The notes beneath the pieces were generated by a model. That model was not told the origin of the DNA, did no database searches, and saw nothing but the letters and a program-made list of their open reading frames with translations. The position numbers and the translations under genes are program-made. A DNA stretch of 64,000 nucleotides from NCBI GenBank assembly GCA_035502995.1, contig DATJTW010000073.1:1-64000 (forward strand). Direction: 5' to 3'. The DNA is from CADEED01 sp035502995. Lineage in GTDB: Bacteria > Pseudomonadota > Gammaproteobacteria > Steroidobacterales > Steroidobacteraceae. Shown piece by piece: positions 17,373 through 26,400 of the stretch (positions are counted from its first letter, which is position 1; each line of letters opens with the position of its first letter).

Positions 17373-17418
17373 AATGGGGACAGTCCCCGTTTGCTAGGAA
17401 ACGGGGACTGTCCCCATT
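17373..17418. repeat. REP-like palindrome, copy 2 (perfect)
   Basis: A perfect inverted repeat: 20-bp arms (17373-17392 and 17399-17418) around the 6-base loop GCTAGG. The arm reads AATGGGGACAGTCCCCGTTT. It lies between two convergent genes, and its right end supplies the stop codon (TAA, complement of 17417-17419) of the minus-strand gene. It could act as a bidirectional terminator, though its sequence identity to other copies points to a mobile repeat. Confidence 0.9.
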
Positions 17419-17962
17419 AATCCTGCGGCATGTACCAGCCGCCGCAGCGCGACGTCCGGTTCCACTCCCCGTTGACCTTCTGCATCTGCACGATCGAGCC
17501 GCGCTCGCCGTTGAGCTCGACGGACACCCACGCCTTGTTGCCCGACGCATCGAACACGACGCGCGACATCGCGAAGTAGCGCGCCCGCGGATTCTTCTTG
17601 TGCGCGATCTTGAAACCCGCGGCCTTCGCGACATCGTCGTCGAGCTGCACCGGCTCCAGGCTCAGCGACTTCAACCGCGACACCATCTGCTTCACCTCGG
17701 CGCCGTTCAGGCCGCAGAACTCGTCGCGATCCGGGTCGGACAGCGCGCTCGAGATGAACGAGCTCGCGGTGAAGTCCGACTGCGAGTACCACATCTTCAG
17801 CGGCTTCCCGGTGTTGTCGCGCGAGATGGTGCCGGCCATGGCCTGCCACACCGCCAGCTCCTCGCCTTCGGCGGCCGGCGGCGGCCACACGGCGAACGCC
17901 GGCACGGACATCGCGAGAGAAAGGACGAGAGCGCAGGAAATTTTCTTCGTCGAAGTTTTCAT
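17417..17962 (-). CDS. secreted protein of unknown function
   Basis: This 181-residue protein starts at the ATG at 17962 (M-K-T-S-T-K-K), giving a classical signal peptide cleaved near A-F-A at residue 24. An upstream in-frame ATG at 17989 would bury the signal. The mature protein has two cysteines (E-F-C-G-L-N and S-R-C-G-G-W) and a beta-rich C-terminal half with R-V-V-F-D-A-S-G-N-K-A-W-V-S-V-E-L, as in small periplasmic proteins with a single disulphide. No catalytic motif is seen. Its stop codon lies in the perfect palindrome at 17373-17418. Confidence 0.7.
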   Translation of the reverse strand: MKTSTKKISCALVLSLAMSVPAFAVWPPPAAEGEELAVWQAMAGTISRDNTGKPLKMWYSQSDFTASSFISSALSDPDRDEFCGLNGAEVKQMVSRLKSLSLEPVQLDDDVAKAAGFKIAHKKNPRARYFAMSRVVFDASGNKAWVSVELNGERGSIVQMQKVNGEWNRTSRCGGWYMPQD

Positions 17963-18136
17963 GGCGCGAAAATTACGAAACGCGCGCACGACGCGCCACC
18001 GCCATTCTCCAACTCTGCGAACTGCGTCGGCGGCGCACTTTAACTGCGCTGAATTTTTCTCACGTCACCATCACGGTGCGCACTTATGCCGAATTTCCGC
18101 GTACGCGCGGCGCCGATTGTGACGTTCGCGAGACAA

Positions 18137-18153
18137 CCTGACGCAATGTCAGG
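18137..18153 (-). terminator. short hairpin overlapping the HxlR stop codon
   Basis: CCTGAC-gcaat-GTCAGG at 18137-18153 overlaps the TGA stop of the HxlR gene. On the minus strand it is followed by TTGTCTC, a weak T-rich tail. It is a possible weak terminator. Confidence 0.35.
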
Positions 18154-18517
18154 CGGCTTTTCCGTCGTTCTCCGCGCGCAGCAGCGTGACGACGTTGCGC
18201 TCGACCCAGCGACCGAACAACCCCGCGAGTCGCGCTAGCGAACGGCCCAGCGGCGTCAGCTTGTACTCGACGCGCGGCGGCACTTCCGGATAACTGCGCC
18301 GGCTCACCAGCGCGTACGCCTCGAGCTTGCGCAGCGTCTGGATGAGCATCTTCTCCGAGATGCCGTCGACGCAGCGGCGGATCTCCGCGGTGCGCTTCGG
18401 TCCTTCGGCGAGCGTGGTCACGATCAGCAACGTCCACTTCTCGGCGAGCACGGCCATGACGCGGCGCGACGGGCAGGCGGAACTGAAGATGTTCGGCTGG
18501 ACACTGGTTTTCGGCAT
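18149..18517 (-). CDS. HxlR-family transcriptional regulator
   Basis: This 122-residue protein is a one-domain winged-helix regulator. The family pattern runs V-M-A-V-L-A-E-K-W-T-L-L-I-V, then F/A-E-I-R-R-C-V-D-G-I-S-E-K-M-L-I-Q-T-L-R, then a wing with V-P-P-R-V-E-Y-K-L-T-P-L-G. A cysteine (S-A-C-P) precedes the fold, as in redox/electrophile-sensing HxlR proteins (YodB, HypR), and a second lies in R-R-C. It is divergent from a glutathione transferase gene across two identical palindromes, which suggests autoregulation and control of the transferase in response to an electrophile or thiol stress. The signal is inferred. Confidence 0.92.
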   Translation of the reverse strand: MPKTSVQPNIFSSACPSRRVMAVLAEKWTLLIVTTLAEGPKRTAEIRRCVDGISEKMLIQTLRKLEAYALVSRRSYPEVPPRVEYKLTPLGRSLARLAGLFGRWVERNVVTLLRAENDGKAA

Positions 18518-18562
18518 GGCGCGACGCTAGCACAGCGGCGTTACGTTTTCGTCAGGTTCGAC

Positions 18563-18612
18563 ACTTACCGCCGGGTAAGTACCCCCGCTCCGACACTTAC
18601 CACGAGGTAAGT
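18563..18612. promoter_or_regulatory. twin HxlR operators upstream of the GST gene
   Basis: ACTTACC-N4-GGTAAGT occurs twice, at 18563-18580 and 18595-18612. The sites start exactly 32 bp apart, about three helical turns, so two dimers would sit on one face of the DNA. The surrounding bases CGACACTTACC and GGTAAGTAC are shared by both. They lie between the divergent HxlR and GST genes, the expected site for HxlR control. Confidence 0.8.
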
Positions 18613-18684
18613 ACTTGTGGCCCGGTGGGCGCATCGCCATGATCCCGACCCCGAACAACGAACGGCCAAACAAAGGAGTCCGCC

Positions 18685-19299
18685 ATGCAGTTGTATTATT
18701 CCCCCGGCGCCTGTTCCCTCGCCTCGCACATCACCGCCCGCGAAGCCGGCGTGAGCATCGACCTCAAGAAGGCGGACACAAAGACGAAGAAGCTCGAGGA
18801 CGGTTCCGACTACTTCGCCGTCAACTCGAAGGGCGCCGTGCCGGCGCTGAAGCTCGACAACGGCCAGGTGCTGACCGAAGGCGTCGCGATCATGCAGTAC
18901 ATCGCGGACCAGAAGCCGGAGAGCAACCTCGTGCCGAAGGCGGGCTCGTTCGAGCGCTACCGCGTGCAGGAGTGGCTGAACTACGTCACGAGCGAGATCC
19001 ACAAGGGCTTCTCGCCGCTGTGGGGCGACAACGATCCGGCCGTCAAGGCGTACGCGTCGAAGAACCTCGAGAAGAAGTTCGACTGGCTCGACAAGCAGCT
19101 CGCCGGCAAGAAGTACCTCACCGGCGACACGTTCACCGTGGCGGATGCCTATCTGTTCACCGTGGTGAACTGGGCGAACTTCCTCAGCATGGACATCTCG
19201 AAGTGGGCGAACCTGAAGGCGTTCCAGGAACGCGTCGCGGCGCGTCCGAAAGTGCAGGAAGCGCTGGCGGCCGAAGGCCTGACGAAGAAGGCCGCCTGA
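18685..19299 (+). CDS. glutathione S-transferase (beta/GstA type)
   Basis: This 204-residue cytosolic enzyme conjugates glutathione to electrophiles. The start has AAAGGAG six bases upstream. The N-terminal thioredoxin-like half begins with M-Q-L-Y-Y-S-P-G-A-C-S-L-A, with the catalytic Cys of beta-class bacterial GSTs at residue 10. It continues to G-A-V-P-A-L with its cis-Pro and L-T-E-G-V-A-I-M-Q-Y-I-A, the gamma-glutamyl contact. The helical half has the N-capping box F-T-V-A-D-A-Y. The length is typical. Regulation by the adjacent HxlR protein through the twin palindromes is likely. Confidence 0.92.
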   Translation: MQLYYSPGACSLASHITAREAGVSIDLKKADTKTKKLEDGSDYFAVNSKGAVPALKLDNGQVLTEGVAIMQYIADQKPESNLVPKAGSFERYRVQEWLNYVTSEIHKGFSPLWGDNDPAVKAYASKNLEKKFDWLDKQLAGKKYLTGDTFTVADAYLFTVVNWANFLSMDISKWANLKAFQERVAARPKVQEALAAEGLTKKAA

Positions 19300-19303
19300 T
19301 TCG

Positions 19304-19340
19304 TGACAGGAAATTGGGGACGTACCCCATTTAGCCTGTA
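19304..19340. repeat. REP-like palindrome, copy 3 (variant)
   Basis: ACAGG-AAAT-t-GGGG-acgta-CCCC-ATTT-ag-CCTGT. It starts five bases after the GST stop (19297-19299). The core is GGGGACGTACCCC rather than GGGGACAGTCCCC, so this is a diverged or sister member of the family. Confidence 0.6.
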
Positions 19341-19346
19341 ACAAAA

Positions 19347-19382
19347 CGGCCGCGGGAGATCCGGCGAGACCTCCCGCGGCCG
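19347..19382 (-). terminator. rho-independent terminator of the TPR gene
   Basis: Perfect 12-bp arms CGGCCGCGGGAG and CTCCCGCGGCCG (19347-19358 and 19371-19382) enclose a 12-base loop. On the minus strand the hairpin is followed by TTTTGT. It lies about 60 bases after the TPR gene's stop and so serves the minus-strand gene. Confidence 0.7.
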
Positions 19383-19439
19383 CTGCCGCCTGGAAGCGCG
19401 GACCGCCTCGGCCCGCGTTTCCCTCGAACCTCCGCCGCC

Positions 19440-20918
19440 TCAGCCCTGCGCGGCCTTCTTCAACGCCTCCGCGCGCACCAGCGCGAAATCCACGGTGTTG
19501 AAGTTGTTCACGCTGATCTCGCGATACAGCGTCATCGCCTCCTCTTTCCGTCCCGCACCTTCCAGCGCCTGCGCCATCCAGTAGCGGTTGTGCAGCTGCG
19601 TCTGGTCCGCGAGCTGCAGCTCCGCGATCGCCTTCTTGAACGACTTGCGGCGCAGCTCCACGAAACCCAGTACCTCGTGGTACGGCTCCAGCTTGCGCGC
19701 ATTGTTCTCGCCGGCCACCAGGTCCGCGTTGCGTCTCGCAAGCGCGCTCGCCGCGCGATAGTCACCACGGTACGCGGCCACCATCGCATCCCAGAACACG
19801 ACCTGCGATTCCTGGATCTTCGAGAACGCGTCGGTGCCGACGGACTTCGCGTTGTCGAGCGAGCGTTTCGTGCGCGCCGCGAGCACACGGTCGGCGTCGT
19901 CGTACAGGCCGAAGTGCAGCGCGATCTGCGCGGCGTTGGTCAGCGCGGCGACCTGGGCGTTTAGCTTCTGGTCGGCGCCGGCGCTCGAGGCGTCGATGTC
20001 GCGCACCAGGTCCTCGAGCGAGCGGATCGCCGCCTGCGGATCGCCCGCGTACACCCACGTCAACGACTTGAACGGGCCGAGGAACGCCGCGGTCGCGGGA
20101 CTCGCCGCCTTCATGCCGGCGTCGTAGTTCGCGCGCGCCTCGTCGAACCGACCGAGGAACGAATTGACGTGGCCCAGCTTCACCGGCGCGGTCGGATCCT
20201 TCGGATCCAGTTGCAACGCGAGCTGGTAGTAACGGCGCGCGTCCTCGAGCCGGTTCGAGCCGCGATACACGTCGCCGAGCGCCCAGTAGTACATGTCCGT
20301 GCCGGGCGAGTCGGCGACGGCGAGCCGGTAGTACTTCTCCGCCTTCGCGAAATCCGTGGGCTGGTTGAACAGCCATGACGTGGCCAGCGTGAACGGCGCG
20401 GGCGAGAAACCCGGCGCCAACGCGATGGTCTTCTCGAGCTCCGCGCGTTGCTCGGCGAACTGGTTCAACGCGACGTGCGCGCCGGCCAGCAGCAGCCGCG
20501 CGCGCGGCGAGTCCGGATACTTGTCGACCAGCTGCTTCGCGAGATCGAGCTGCGCGCCGAAGTTGTTCGTCAGGAACAGCTGGTTGAACTGCAGCAGCAT
20601 CCGTTCGCCGTCGCTGGCCTTCGCCGCGCCGCGCTCGGCGCCCTTCAACGCGGCGTTGAACTCCTCGGTCGAGAACGTGACGTTGCTGAGATTGACCCAG
20701 GCGTACGTGAAATCGGGATCGGCGGCGACCGCCGTGCGGAACAGCTCGTTGGCCTGCGCGCCGTCGCCGCGGTCGAGCGCGGCCTGGCCGGCGTCGAACG
20801 CGAGACGCGCCTCGGCGTTGTTCGTCGTGACGGGGATTTCGTGTACCGCAGCGCTCGCGGCGAATGGCGCCGCCGCGAGCAGCAGCGCGACTGGCAGGAA
20901 TCGTGTGTTGTTGGACAT
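19440..20918 (-). CDS. periplasmic TPR-repeat protein
   Basis: This 492-residue protein has a signal peptide ending in F-A-A-S-A-A (about residue 23), then successive tetratricopeptide repeats. Recognisable units include A-F-D-A-G-Q-A-A-L-D-R-G-D-G-A-Q-A, Y-Y-W-A-L-G-D-V-Y-R-G-S-N-R-L-E, and A-L-Q-L-D-P-K-D-P-T-A-P-V. These make a superhelical scaffold for protein binding rather than an enzyme. The layout of repeats separated by longer helical stretches resembles TPR proteins linked to envelope assembly or outer-membrane transport. The partner is unknown. A strong terminator follows at 19347-19382. Confidence 0.8.
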   Translation of the reverse strand: MSNNTRFLPVALLLAAAPFAASAAVHEIPVTTNNAEARLAFDAGQAALDRGDGAQANELFRTAVAADPDFTYAWVNLSNVTFSTEEFNAALKGAERGAAKASDGERMLLQFNQLFLTNNFGAQLDLAKQLVDKYPDSPRARLLLAGAHVALNQFAEQRAELEKTIALAPGFSPAPFTLATSWLFNQPTDFAKAEKYYRLAVADSPGTDMYYWALGDVYRGSNRLEDARRYYQLALQLDPKDPTAPVKLGHVNSFLGRFDEARANYDAGMKAASPATAAFLGPFKSLTWVYAGDPQAAIRSLEDLVRDIDASSAGADQKLNAQVAALTNAAQIALHFGLYDDADRVLAARTKRSLDNAKSVGTDAFSKIQESQVVFWDAMVAAYRGDYRAASALARRNADLVAGENNARKLEPYHEVLGFVELRRKSFKKAIAELQLADQTQLHNRYWMAQALEGAGRKEEAMTLYREISVNNFNTVDFALVRAEALKKAAQG

Positions 20919-21288
20919 GGCGGCCTCCCGACCCGGTGTTGGCCGGAGTGTCGCGCCGTTTTCCGGCCGCGGAACACCGGTTGCGGCGAAACGAATCGGC
21001 GGCGCGACGAAGGCGAACGGCCTGGCGCGCGATGTCCGGTTGCCGGGCGGCGCTGCGTCCTTGCGCGGCAGCGCCGTCTACCAGCACGGCAGCACCGCGC
21101 CCGCGCGCGGCTGCCGCGCCCCGGCATCGGCTGCGCCGCCCTTCCTATCTACCGCCGACGCAACCCCGCTGTGCACGGAGCGAAATGCCGGACATAACCC
21201 GTCGCCGAACCGCGACTCGCTCCGCCGTCCGCGGCCGCGGCATAAGATGCGCGGCCCAAACTACTTGGGTCGGAAGGGAGTCTGAACG
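20919..21288. other. 370-base intergenic region between the TPR gene and a divergent secreted-protein pair
   Basis: No ORF with coding character is visible here. The region should hold the divergent promoters of the TPR gene (start 20918) and the secreted protein (start 21289, SD GGGAG). It contains one of the CTATCTAC octamers (21145-21152). I see no hairpin with a T-run and no clear operator. Confidence 0.6.
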
Positions 21289-21723
21289 ATGAGCGCGAGA
21301 ATTCGGTCCATCCACGTTGCGGCGACGGCCTTGCTGGCCACGCTGGCCGGCACGGCCGGCGCCGGCAGCGTGTACGTCGCCCCGGTGGTCATCCGGGCGG
21401 AAGCGAATGGCGGCGGCTACGCCGAGGGCGGCCTCGGGTATGTCCGCAACTCGGCGAACGCCGCCGAATACATCACCTGCACGCTGCAACGGCGCGAAAT
21501 CCTGGACGCCAGCAACCGCCCGACGCGGCAGACGCTCGCGGTGACCTGCACGGCGCGCGACGCCGCGGGCACGTCCGCGGTCTGCAGGACGGCGTCGCCC
21601 GACATCGCCCGCGGGCTCGGCGCCGCCACCGGCGACGCGATCCTGGGCTTCGGCTACGACGCCGCCGGGGCCTGCACGCGGATCGTCGTCTATGAATCCG
21701 CGTCGATGACGCCGAAGCGCTAG
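21289..21723 (+). CDS. secreted cysteine-rich protein, first of a tandem pair
   Basis: This 144-residue protein has a GGGAG site and a signal peptide ending A-G-A-G at about residue 25. The mature part has four cysteines (T-C-T-L-Q, T-C-T-A-R, V-C-R-T and A-C-T-R), and segments G-Y-V-R-N-S-A and F-G-Y-D. The downstream protein (21734) has the same cysteine pattern and the same ends (…T-P-K-R versus …A-P-K-L), so the two are tandem duplicates. Two disulphides in a compact beta domain are likely. The function is unknown; secreted binding protein is a guess. Confidence 0.75.
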   Translation: MSARIRSIHVAATALLATLAGTAGAGSVYVAPVVIRAEANGGGYAEGGLGYVRNSANAAEYITCTLQRREILDASNRPTRQTLAVTCTARDAAGTSAVCRTASPDIARGLGAATGDAILGFGYDAAGACTRIVVYESASMTPKR

Positions 21724-21733
21724 GGAGACCCGA

Positions 21734-22135
21734 ATGAAACGAAAGACATCGGTAATTCTCGCGGCGCTGGCGCTCGCGTTATCTCTGGGCCACGCGGATG
21801 CGGGTACCAAGTTCGTCGGCTCCGGCGCCGTGACGATCACGACCCAGGCCACCGGCGCGGGGTCCGCCAGCGGCTACCTGGGCCACATCTGGAACTCGAC
21901 GGCACAGACGCAGTACATCGGCTGCGACTACACCGCGGGCCCGGCGCCGAGCGTGATGTGCCACGCGCGGTCGGAAACGGAGCAGTTCGCCTTCTGCACG
22001 ACGGGCTCTGCCTTCCTCGCGGAAGCGCTCGCTGCGGTGGGGCCGGACGTGCGCCTGTCGTTCACGTGGAATGCCAGCGGCGTGTGCGACAGCATCACCG
22101 TCCAGCACTCGTCGACCTTCGCGCCCAAGCTTTGA
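21734..22135 (+). CDS. secreted cysteine-rich protein, second of a tandem pair
   Basis: This 133-residue protein starts 10 bases after its paralogue, with AGGGAG upstream. The signal peptide ends near H-A-D-A at residue 24. Matching positions with the paralogue are G-H-I-W-N-S, Y-I-G-C, M-C-H-A-R, A-F-C-T and V-C-D-S. The divergence between the copies is large, so the duplication is old. The stop (TGA) overlaps the TTG start of the next gene, making a three-gene unit. Confidence 0.75.
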   Translation: MKRKTSVILAALALALSLGHADAGTKFVGSGAVTITTQATGAGSASGYLGHIWNSTAQTQYIGCDYTAGPAPSVMCHARSETEQFAFCTTGSAFLAEALAAVGPDVRLSFTWNASGVCDSITVQHSSTFAPKL

Positions 22136-22629
22136 GCGGGCGCGGACTCAGCGCAGCAGGGTTGGTCGGCGCCGCACTGGTCGGCGCGTCGCTCGGCAGC
22201 GCGGTCACGTGGTTTTCGATGAAGGGAGGCGTCGCGGTCGTGGAGACGGCCGCGACGCCGCTTCGTTCCCGCGAAATCCCGGCCGTCCCGGCAACCGCGA
22301 CGGCCGCCACGTCGGCAACGTGGGTCGAGACGGGCGACGATCGAACTACCGGCGCCGGCGTACCGGGCCCGGCGCCATCACCCGAATCACCCGCATCGCC
22401 CGCACCCTCCGCACCGGATCCGGTGCTGGCACTGGCAGCGGCGCAACGTGCTCACGCGGTCGTCGACTCCGCGATCGCGCGCCACGAGTGGACGGCGGCC
22501 GACGCCGCCGCGTTGCGCGAGGAAATCGATCGGTTGTCACCCGATGCGCGCGAGGACGTGCTGCGCCGCTTCGCGGTGGCGGTCAACCGCGGAGCGCTGG
22601 TGCCCCGAGTGGAGCGGATTCCGTTCTGA
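22132..22629 (+). CDS. membrane-anchored protein with proline-rich linker
   Basis: This 165-residue protein starts at a TTG inside TTGA, translationally coupled to the secreted pair. An N-terminal hydrophobic segment (L-V-G-A-A-L-V-G-A-S-L-G-S-A-V-T-W-F) anchors it. Residues 60-95 are a Pro/Ala/Ser linker. The last 60 residues are strongly helical (D-A-A-A-L-R-E-E-I-D-R-L, then D-A-R-E-D-V-L-R-R-F). It could tether or organise the two secreted partners, which is inference. Its last 47 bases overlap the convergent methyltransferase gene. Confidence 0.6.
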   Translation: MSGRGLSAAGLVGAALVGASLGSAVTWFSMKGGVAVVETAATPLRSREIPAVPATATAATSATWVETGDDRTTGAGVPGPAPSPESPASPAPSAPDPVLALAAAQRAHAVVDSAIARHEWTAADAAALREEIDRLSPDAREDVLRRFAVAVNRGALVPRVERIPF

Positions 22630-23335
22630 CGTCGCGCACCGGCGCGACATCGCTCTTCACGGCCATGATCGACTTGGTCATGCCCAGCCACTTCTCGTCG
22701 CGGATCTTCGCGCCGTCGAACATGCCCGCCAGCTCGCGGCGCGTCAGCAGGTACCAGTCGGGCGTGGTCCACTTCGGCCACATCCCGCGCGACGCCTTCA
22801 GGATCGGGATGATCATCCGCCGCGGCAGCCACGACAGGAACGGCAGCCAGCTGTGACTCTCGAGCACGAACCAGCGATACGGCGTCTGGACGAAGAACTG
22901 ACGGCCGACACGCTGGATCTCGCGCGCGAACGCGCGCTGGTGCTGCAGCGAACGCTCGCGGAATTCCCGGCCGGAGCGCGTGGTCCAGATCTCGCTCTTC
23001 GGCAGCGTGACGTGCTCGATGACGGACGAGCAGTAGACGATGTCGAAGTAGCCGTCCGGGAACGGTAGTTTGCCGTTCTCGCCGACCAGCACGGGCTGAT
23101 AGCCGAAGTTCTTCGCGCCGCGCTCGACGGCGGCGGCGCTGATGTCGGCGATGTAGGTGTTCTGCGGCAACACCGGCGTGCCGGACAACACCGCGTGGAT
23201 GTTGGTGCCGGACTCCGAGCCGAGATCGAGGATCTTCGTATCCGGCCGCAGCGCGAACGCCTCGCGGAACAGCACGGCGCGCTTCCGGCGAGCGCGCGCC
23301 GAGAAGTCCTGGAACAGCCGGATCACGAGGTTCAT
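22583..23335 (-). CDS. class I SAM-dependent methyltransferase
   Basis: This 250-residue protein has the SAM-binding motif I as I-L-D-L-G-S-E-S-G-T-N (about residues 34-44) and motif IV-like F-D-I-V-Y-C-S-S-V-I-E-H-V at about 100-112. The later segment H-S-W-L-P-F-L-S-W-L-P is hydrophobic, which fits a lipid-, glycan- or quinone-type substrate rather than a nucleic acid. Such methyltransferases are frequent near glycan loci, but no glycosyltransferase is adjacent. The C-terminus, with P-L-G-A-P-A-L-R-G, overlaps the coding region of the convergent gene by 47 bases, unusually long for this tightly packed region. Confidence 0.8.
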   Translation of the reverse strand: MNLVIRLFQDFSARARRKRAVLFREAFALRPDTKILDLGSESGTNIHAVLSGTPVLPQNTYIADISAAAVERGAKNFGYQPVLVGENGKLPFPDGYFDIVYCSSVIEHVTLPKSEIWTTRSGREFRERSLQHQRAFAREIQRVGRQFFVQTPYRWFVLESHSWLPFLSWLPRRMIIPILKASRGMWPKWTTPDWYLLTRRELAGMFDGAKIRDEKWLGMTKSIMAVKSDVAPVRDVRTESAPLGAPALRG

Positions 23336-23350
23336 GCGCCGCCGATTCTG

Positions 23351-23366
23351 CGCCGCGCGCGCGGCG
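23351..23366. other. 16-bp GC palindrome downstream of the cytochrome fusion gene
   Basis: CGCCGCGCGCGCGGCG is a perfect palindrome lying in the 152-base gap (23336-23487) between the methyltransferase start and the fusion-gene stop. The rest of the gap is GC-rich and shows nothing else. A role in transcript ending is possible but weakly supported. Confidence 0.3.
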
Positions 23367-23487
23367 CGGGCGGCCTTGACCCCGCCGCGCGCTCGCGTAG
23401 TCGGCGTCCTACGCGGGCGGGCTGACTGTCAAACCGGCGGCGCTGCCCCGGCCTTGGCGAGAGTCTCGGGCCGACCTGGCACGGCCG

Positions 23488-26400
23488 TCACGGGAAGCGG
23501 CGCACCGTCGCATACGCATCTAGCTGCCCGGGCGCGTTGACGTCGAACAAGGTCTGCGACGCCAGCTTCACGTGGTAGACGCGCGCGGTCTGCACCGGGT
23601 GCGCCTGCGGGATCTCGGTCGACGCGAGGTCGATCGCCAACGACTTGCGGTCGGCGCTGACCGTCAGCTTCGCCAGGGTGTCGTTGCGCAGGTCGAGCTC
23701 GGGCGAGCCGTAGTCGGGCGCGTCGCGATACGTCCACGACTCCAGCGACAGCGCCGAGCGCAGGATGTTCTCGCTGACGCCGTTCGACAGCGGCTGCGTG
23801 AAGTCGACGCGGAAGCCGGTGTGCGTCGCGGCGACCGCGAGGATCTGCGGCGCGATGGTCTTCCCGTCCCAGCGCACGTGCTGCAGGCTCGCGACCTTGC
23901 CGCCCTTCGCCTGCCAGCCGCGGCCGGTCTGGCCGAGCAGCAAACTACCGTCCGGCAGGAACACCGGGCGCATCACGCCGGACTCGAGCCCGTCGAAGAA
24001 CGGCATCACGCTGGCCTGCTCGACGTCGCCTATCTTCTGCACGGCGACGCGCAGCAGGTTCGACTGCGTCTGGTCGCCGATCAGGATCTGGCCGTTGAAC
24101 GGCCCGAACTTGTTGCTGGTGACCCAGGCCGGGTTGCCCGGCGAGTTCGCGACGCGGTTGTGCGGGAACAGCGCGATGGCCTGCTCCTTGCGGCCCAGCA
24201 CCTGCGGCCACTGGATCTCGGGCGACGCCGGCGTCATGCCCGGCAGGTCGACGAGGCCGGCCGGGTGGCCGTAGAAGCCGTCCTTCTTCAGCCAGTACAT
24301 CTTCGACGTCGCGTTGAAGTCGCCCTGGTTGTCCGTGTAGAACACGCGGCCGTCCGGCGCGACGCCGAGACTCGCCGGGCTGCGCAGGCCGTTCGCGAAC
24401 AGCTCGTAGCTGCCGTCTGGCTTCACGCGCACCGCCCAGCCGTTGTAGCCGCCGTACGTGCCCATGACGTTGCCGCCGCCCATCCACGCGGCGCCGCTGC
24501 CGTCGTGCACCAGGTTCAGCGTCAGGTAGTAAGACCCGTCGGCGCCGCGCACCGGGCCGTGCATGTAGCTGTGGTAGTTGCCGTGGTACGAGTGCGCGTC
24601 GAACAGGGTGTCGTACCGGTCGGCGATGCCGTCGCCGTTGGTGTCGCTGATGCGCGTGAGCTCGGCCTTCTGACCGGCGACGACGACCAGGCCCTTGCCG
24701 TCCTCGACGACGACCCCGAGGCTGTCGAACAACCCTTCCGCGAACTTGCGCCACTCGCCGTTCACGAGGCGCCAGATGCCGGCGGTGCGGGTCGCGACGA
24801 CGATCGTGCCGTCCTTCGCGACCGCGAGACCCAGCGCCTCGAACAGCTGGTCGCGGCCGTAGTTGTCCTTCGGCGGGTAGTAATTCTCGATGCTGTAGCC
24901 GGCCGGCATCGCGGCCTTCGCCGGCGCCTTCTGCACCGGCGCCACCTTGTACGACGAGTAGGTTGACGCGGCGGGCTTCCACGCGGTCTTCGCCACGCCA
25001 ACCTGCGCGGTCAGCGTCGCCTTCGTCTTGCCGGCGGGCAGCGTCCAGCGGTCGCCGTCGAGTTTGCCGGCGCTGACCGTGGCGCTCTTCAGAACGTCAC
25101 CGTTCACCGTGAACGTCTGCGGCGTCGTGAACGTGCCGCCGATGACGACACTCGCGGCGCCGCTGTCGGCGAAGCTCGTGGCGATCTCCACCGTGTTCCT
25201 GCCGACGCGATACCGGAACGCCGGCGCCGCCAGCTTGTTCTTCGAATCGCGCGAGTAGCCGAGGAACTGCGCGTCGACCGCCTTGATCTGGTCGGCCTGG
25301 TCCTCCTTCGCGTTCAGCGCCGCCTTCAGGCGTTCGCTGTCGCCGAATTTCGCGTCCTTGAACGAGAAGTCGATGGCCTTGCCGGCCGGATCCAGCGGTG
25401 CGACCAGGTATTCGTGGCCGCCTAACGAGATCTCGCGGCTCTCGTAACCCAGCGCCAGCCCCTTGCCGCCGCGGCCGACCAGTTCGCCCGACATGTCGAG
25501 GAAGCCGCCCTGCCACACCTTGGCCACGGCCAGCAGGCGCGGATCGAAGGTGTAGTGGATGCCGTTCGGATTGCCGACGTGGATGCTGCGCGCGGACACG
25601 CCGGGCAGCGGCCCGCGTTGCAGGCGCACCTCGCCGTCGACCAGCCACTGCAGACCGTCGGTCATCGGGTCGTACGGCGCACTGGCGGTCAGCGCGGTGA
25701 GGCGCGTGACCGGGCCGCGCTGGCCGGGCTCGTTCAGCGTGGTGAGGTAGTCGCCGAGCGCGTCGATCTGCGCGTCGCTGAGGATCTCGGGCGTGAACGG
25801 CGGCATCACGGGTAGATAGGCCTGGCCGGCGGTCGGGCCGCGCTCGGCGATCGCGAGCTGGTCGGCGGGCGCGCGCAGGCTGTGGCGCAGGTAGTCGCGG
25901 TTCGCCTTGATCGTGAAGCGATGGCCCTCGCCGCCTTCGACGATCTCGCGCTGGCGCGGATCGGGGCGGAACAGGCCGAAGAGGTTCGGGCCCGAGCTGA
26001 CGCCGGCGTCGTCGGCGGCGACGCGATGGCAGGCCTCACAACCCACGGACGTGAACAGCTCCTTGCCCAGCGCCACGGTGTCGACCAGCGACTTCTCGTT
26101 GGTCTCACCGCCGGTCGCGGCGGGAACGGTGACCTGCGCGTAGTCCGCGGCTTCGTGCCTGACGTTGCGGATCGACAGCGGCCCCTGGCGCACGAAGATC
26201 ACCGTCGGGCCGCGGAAGTCCTCGCTCTCCCAGCGCGCACCGGGGCTGACGGTGGGGTACACGACGTTGCGCAGCGTCTGCGCGCCGACATGTGCTTCCA
26301 GCAATAGCGCGTTGTCCTTTTTGTTATAGCCCTCGTCGAAGCGCGGGGCGCGGAAGCGCCACGACACCGGGGTCCAGTCGCCCGTGCCCTCGAGCGCGAT

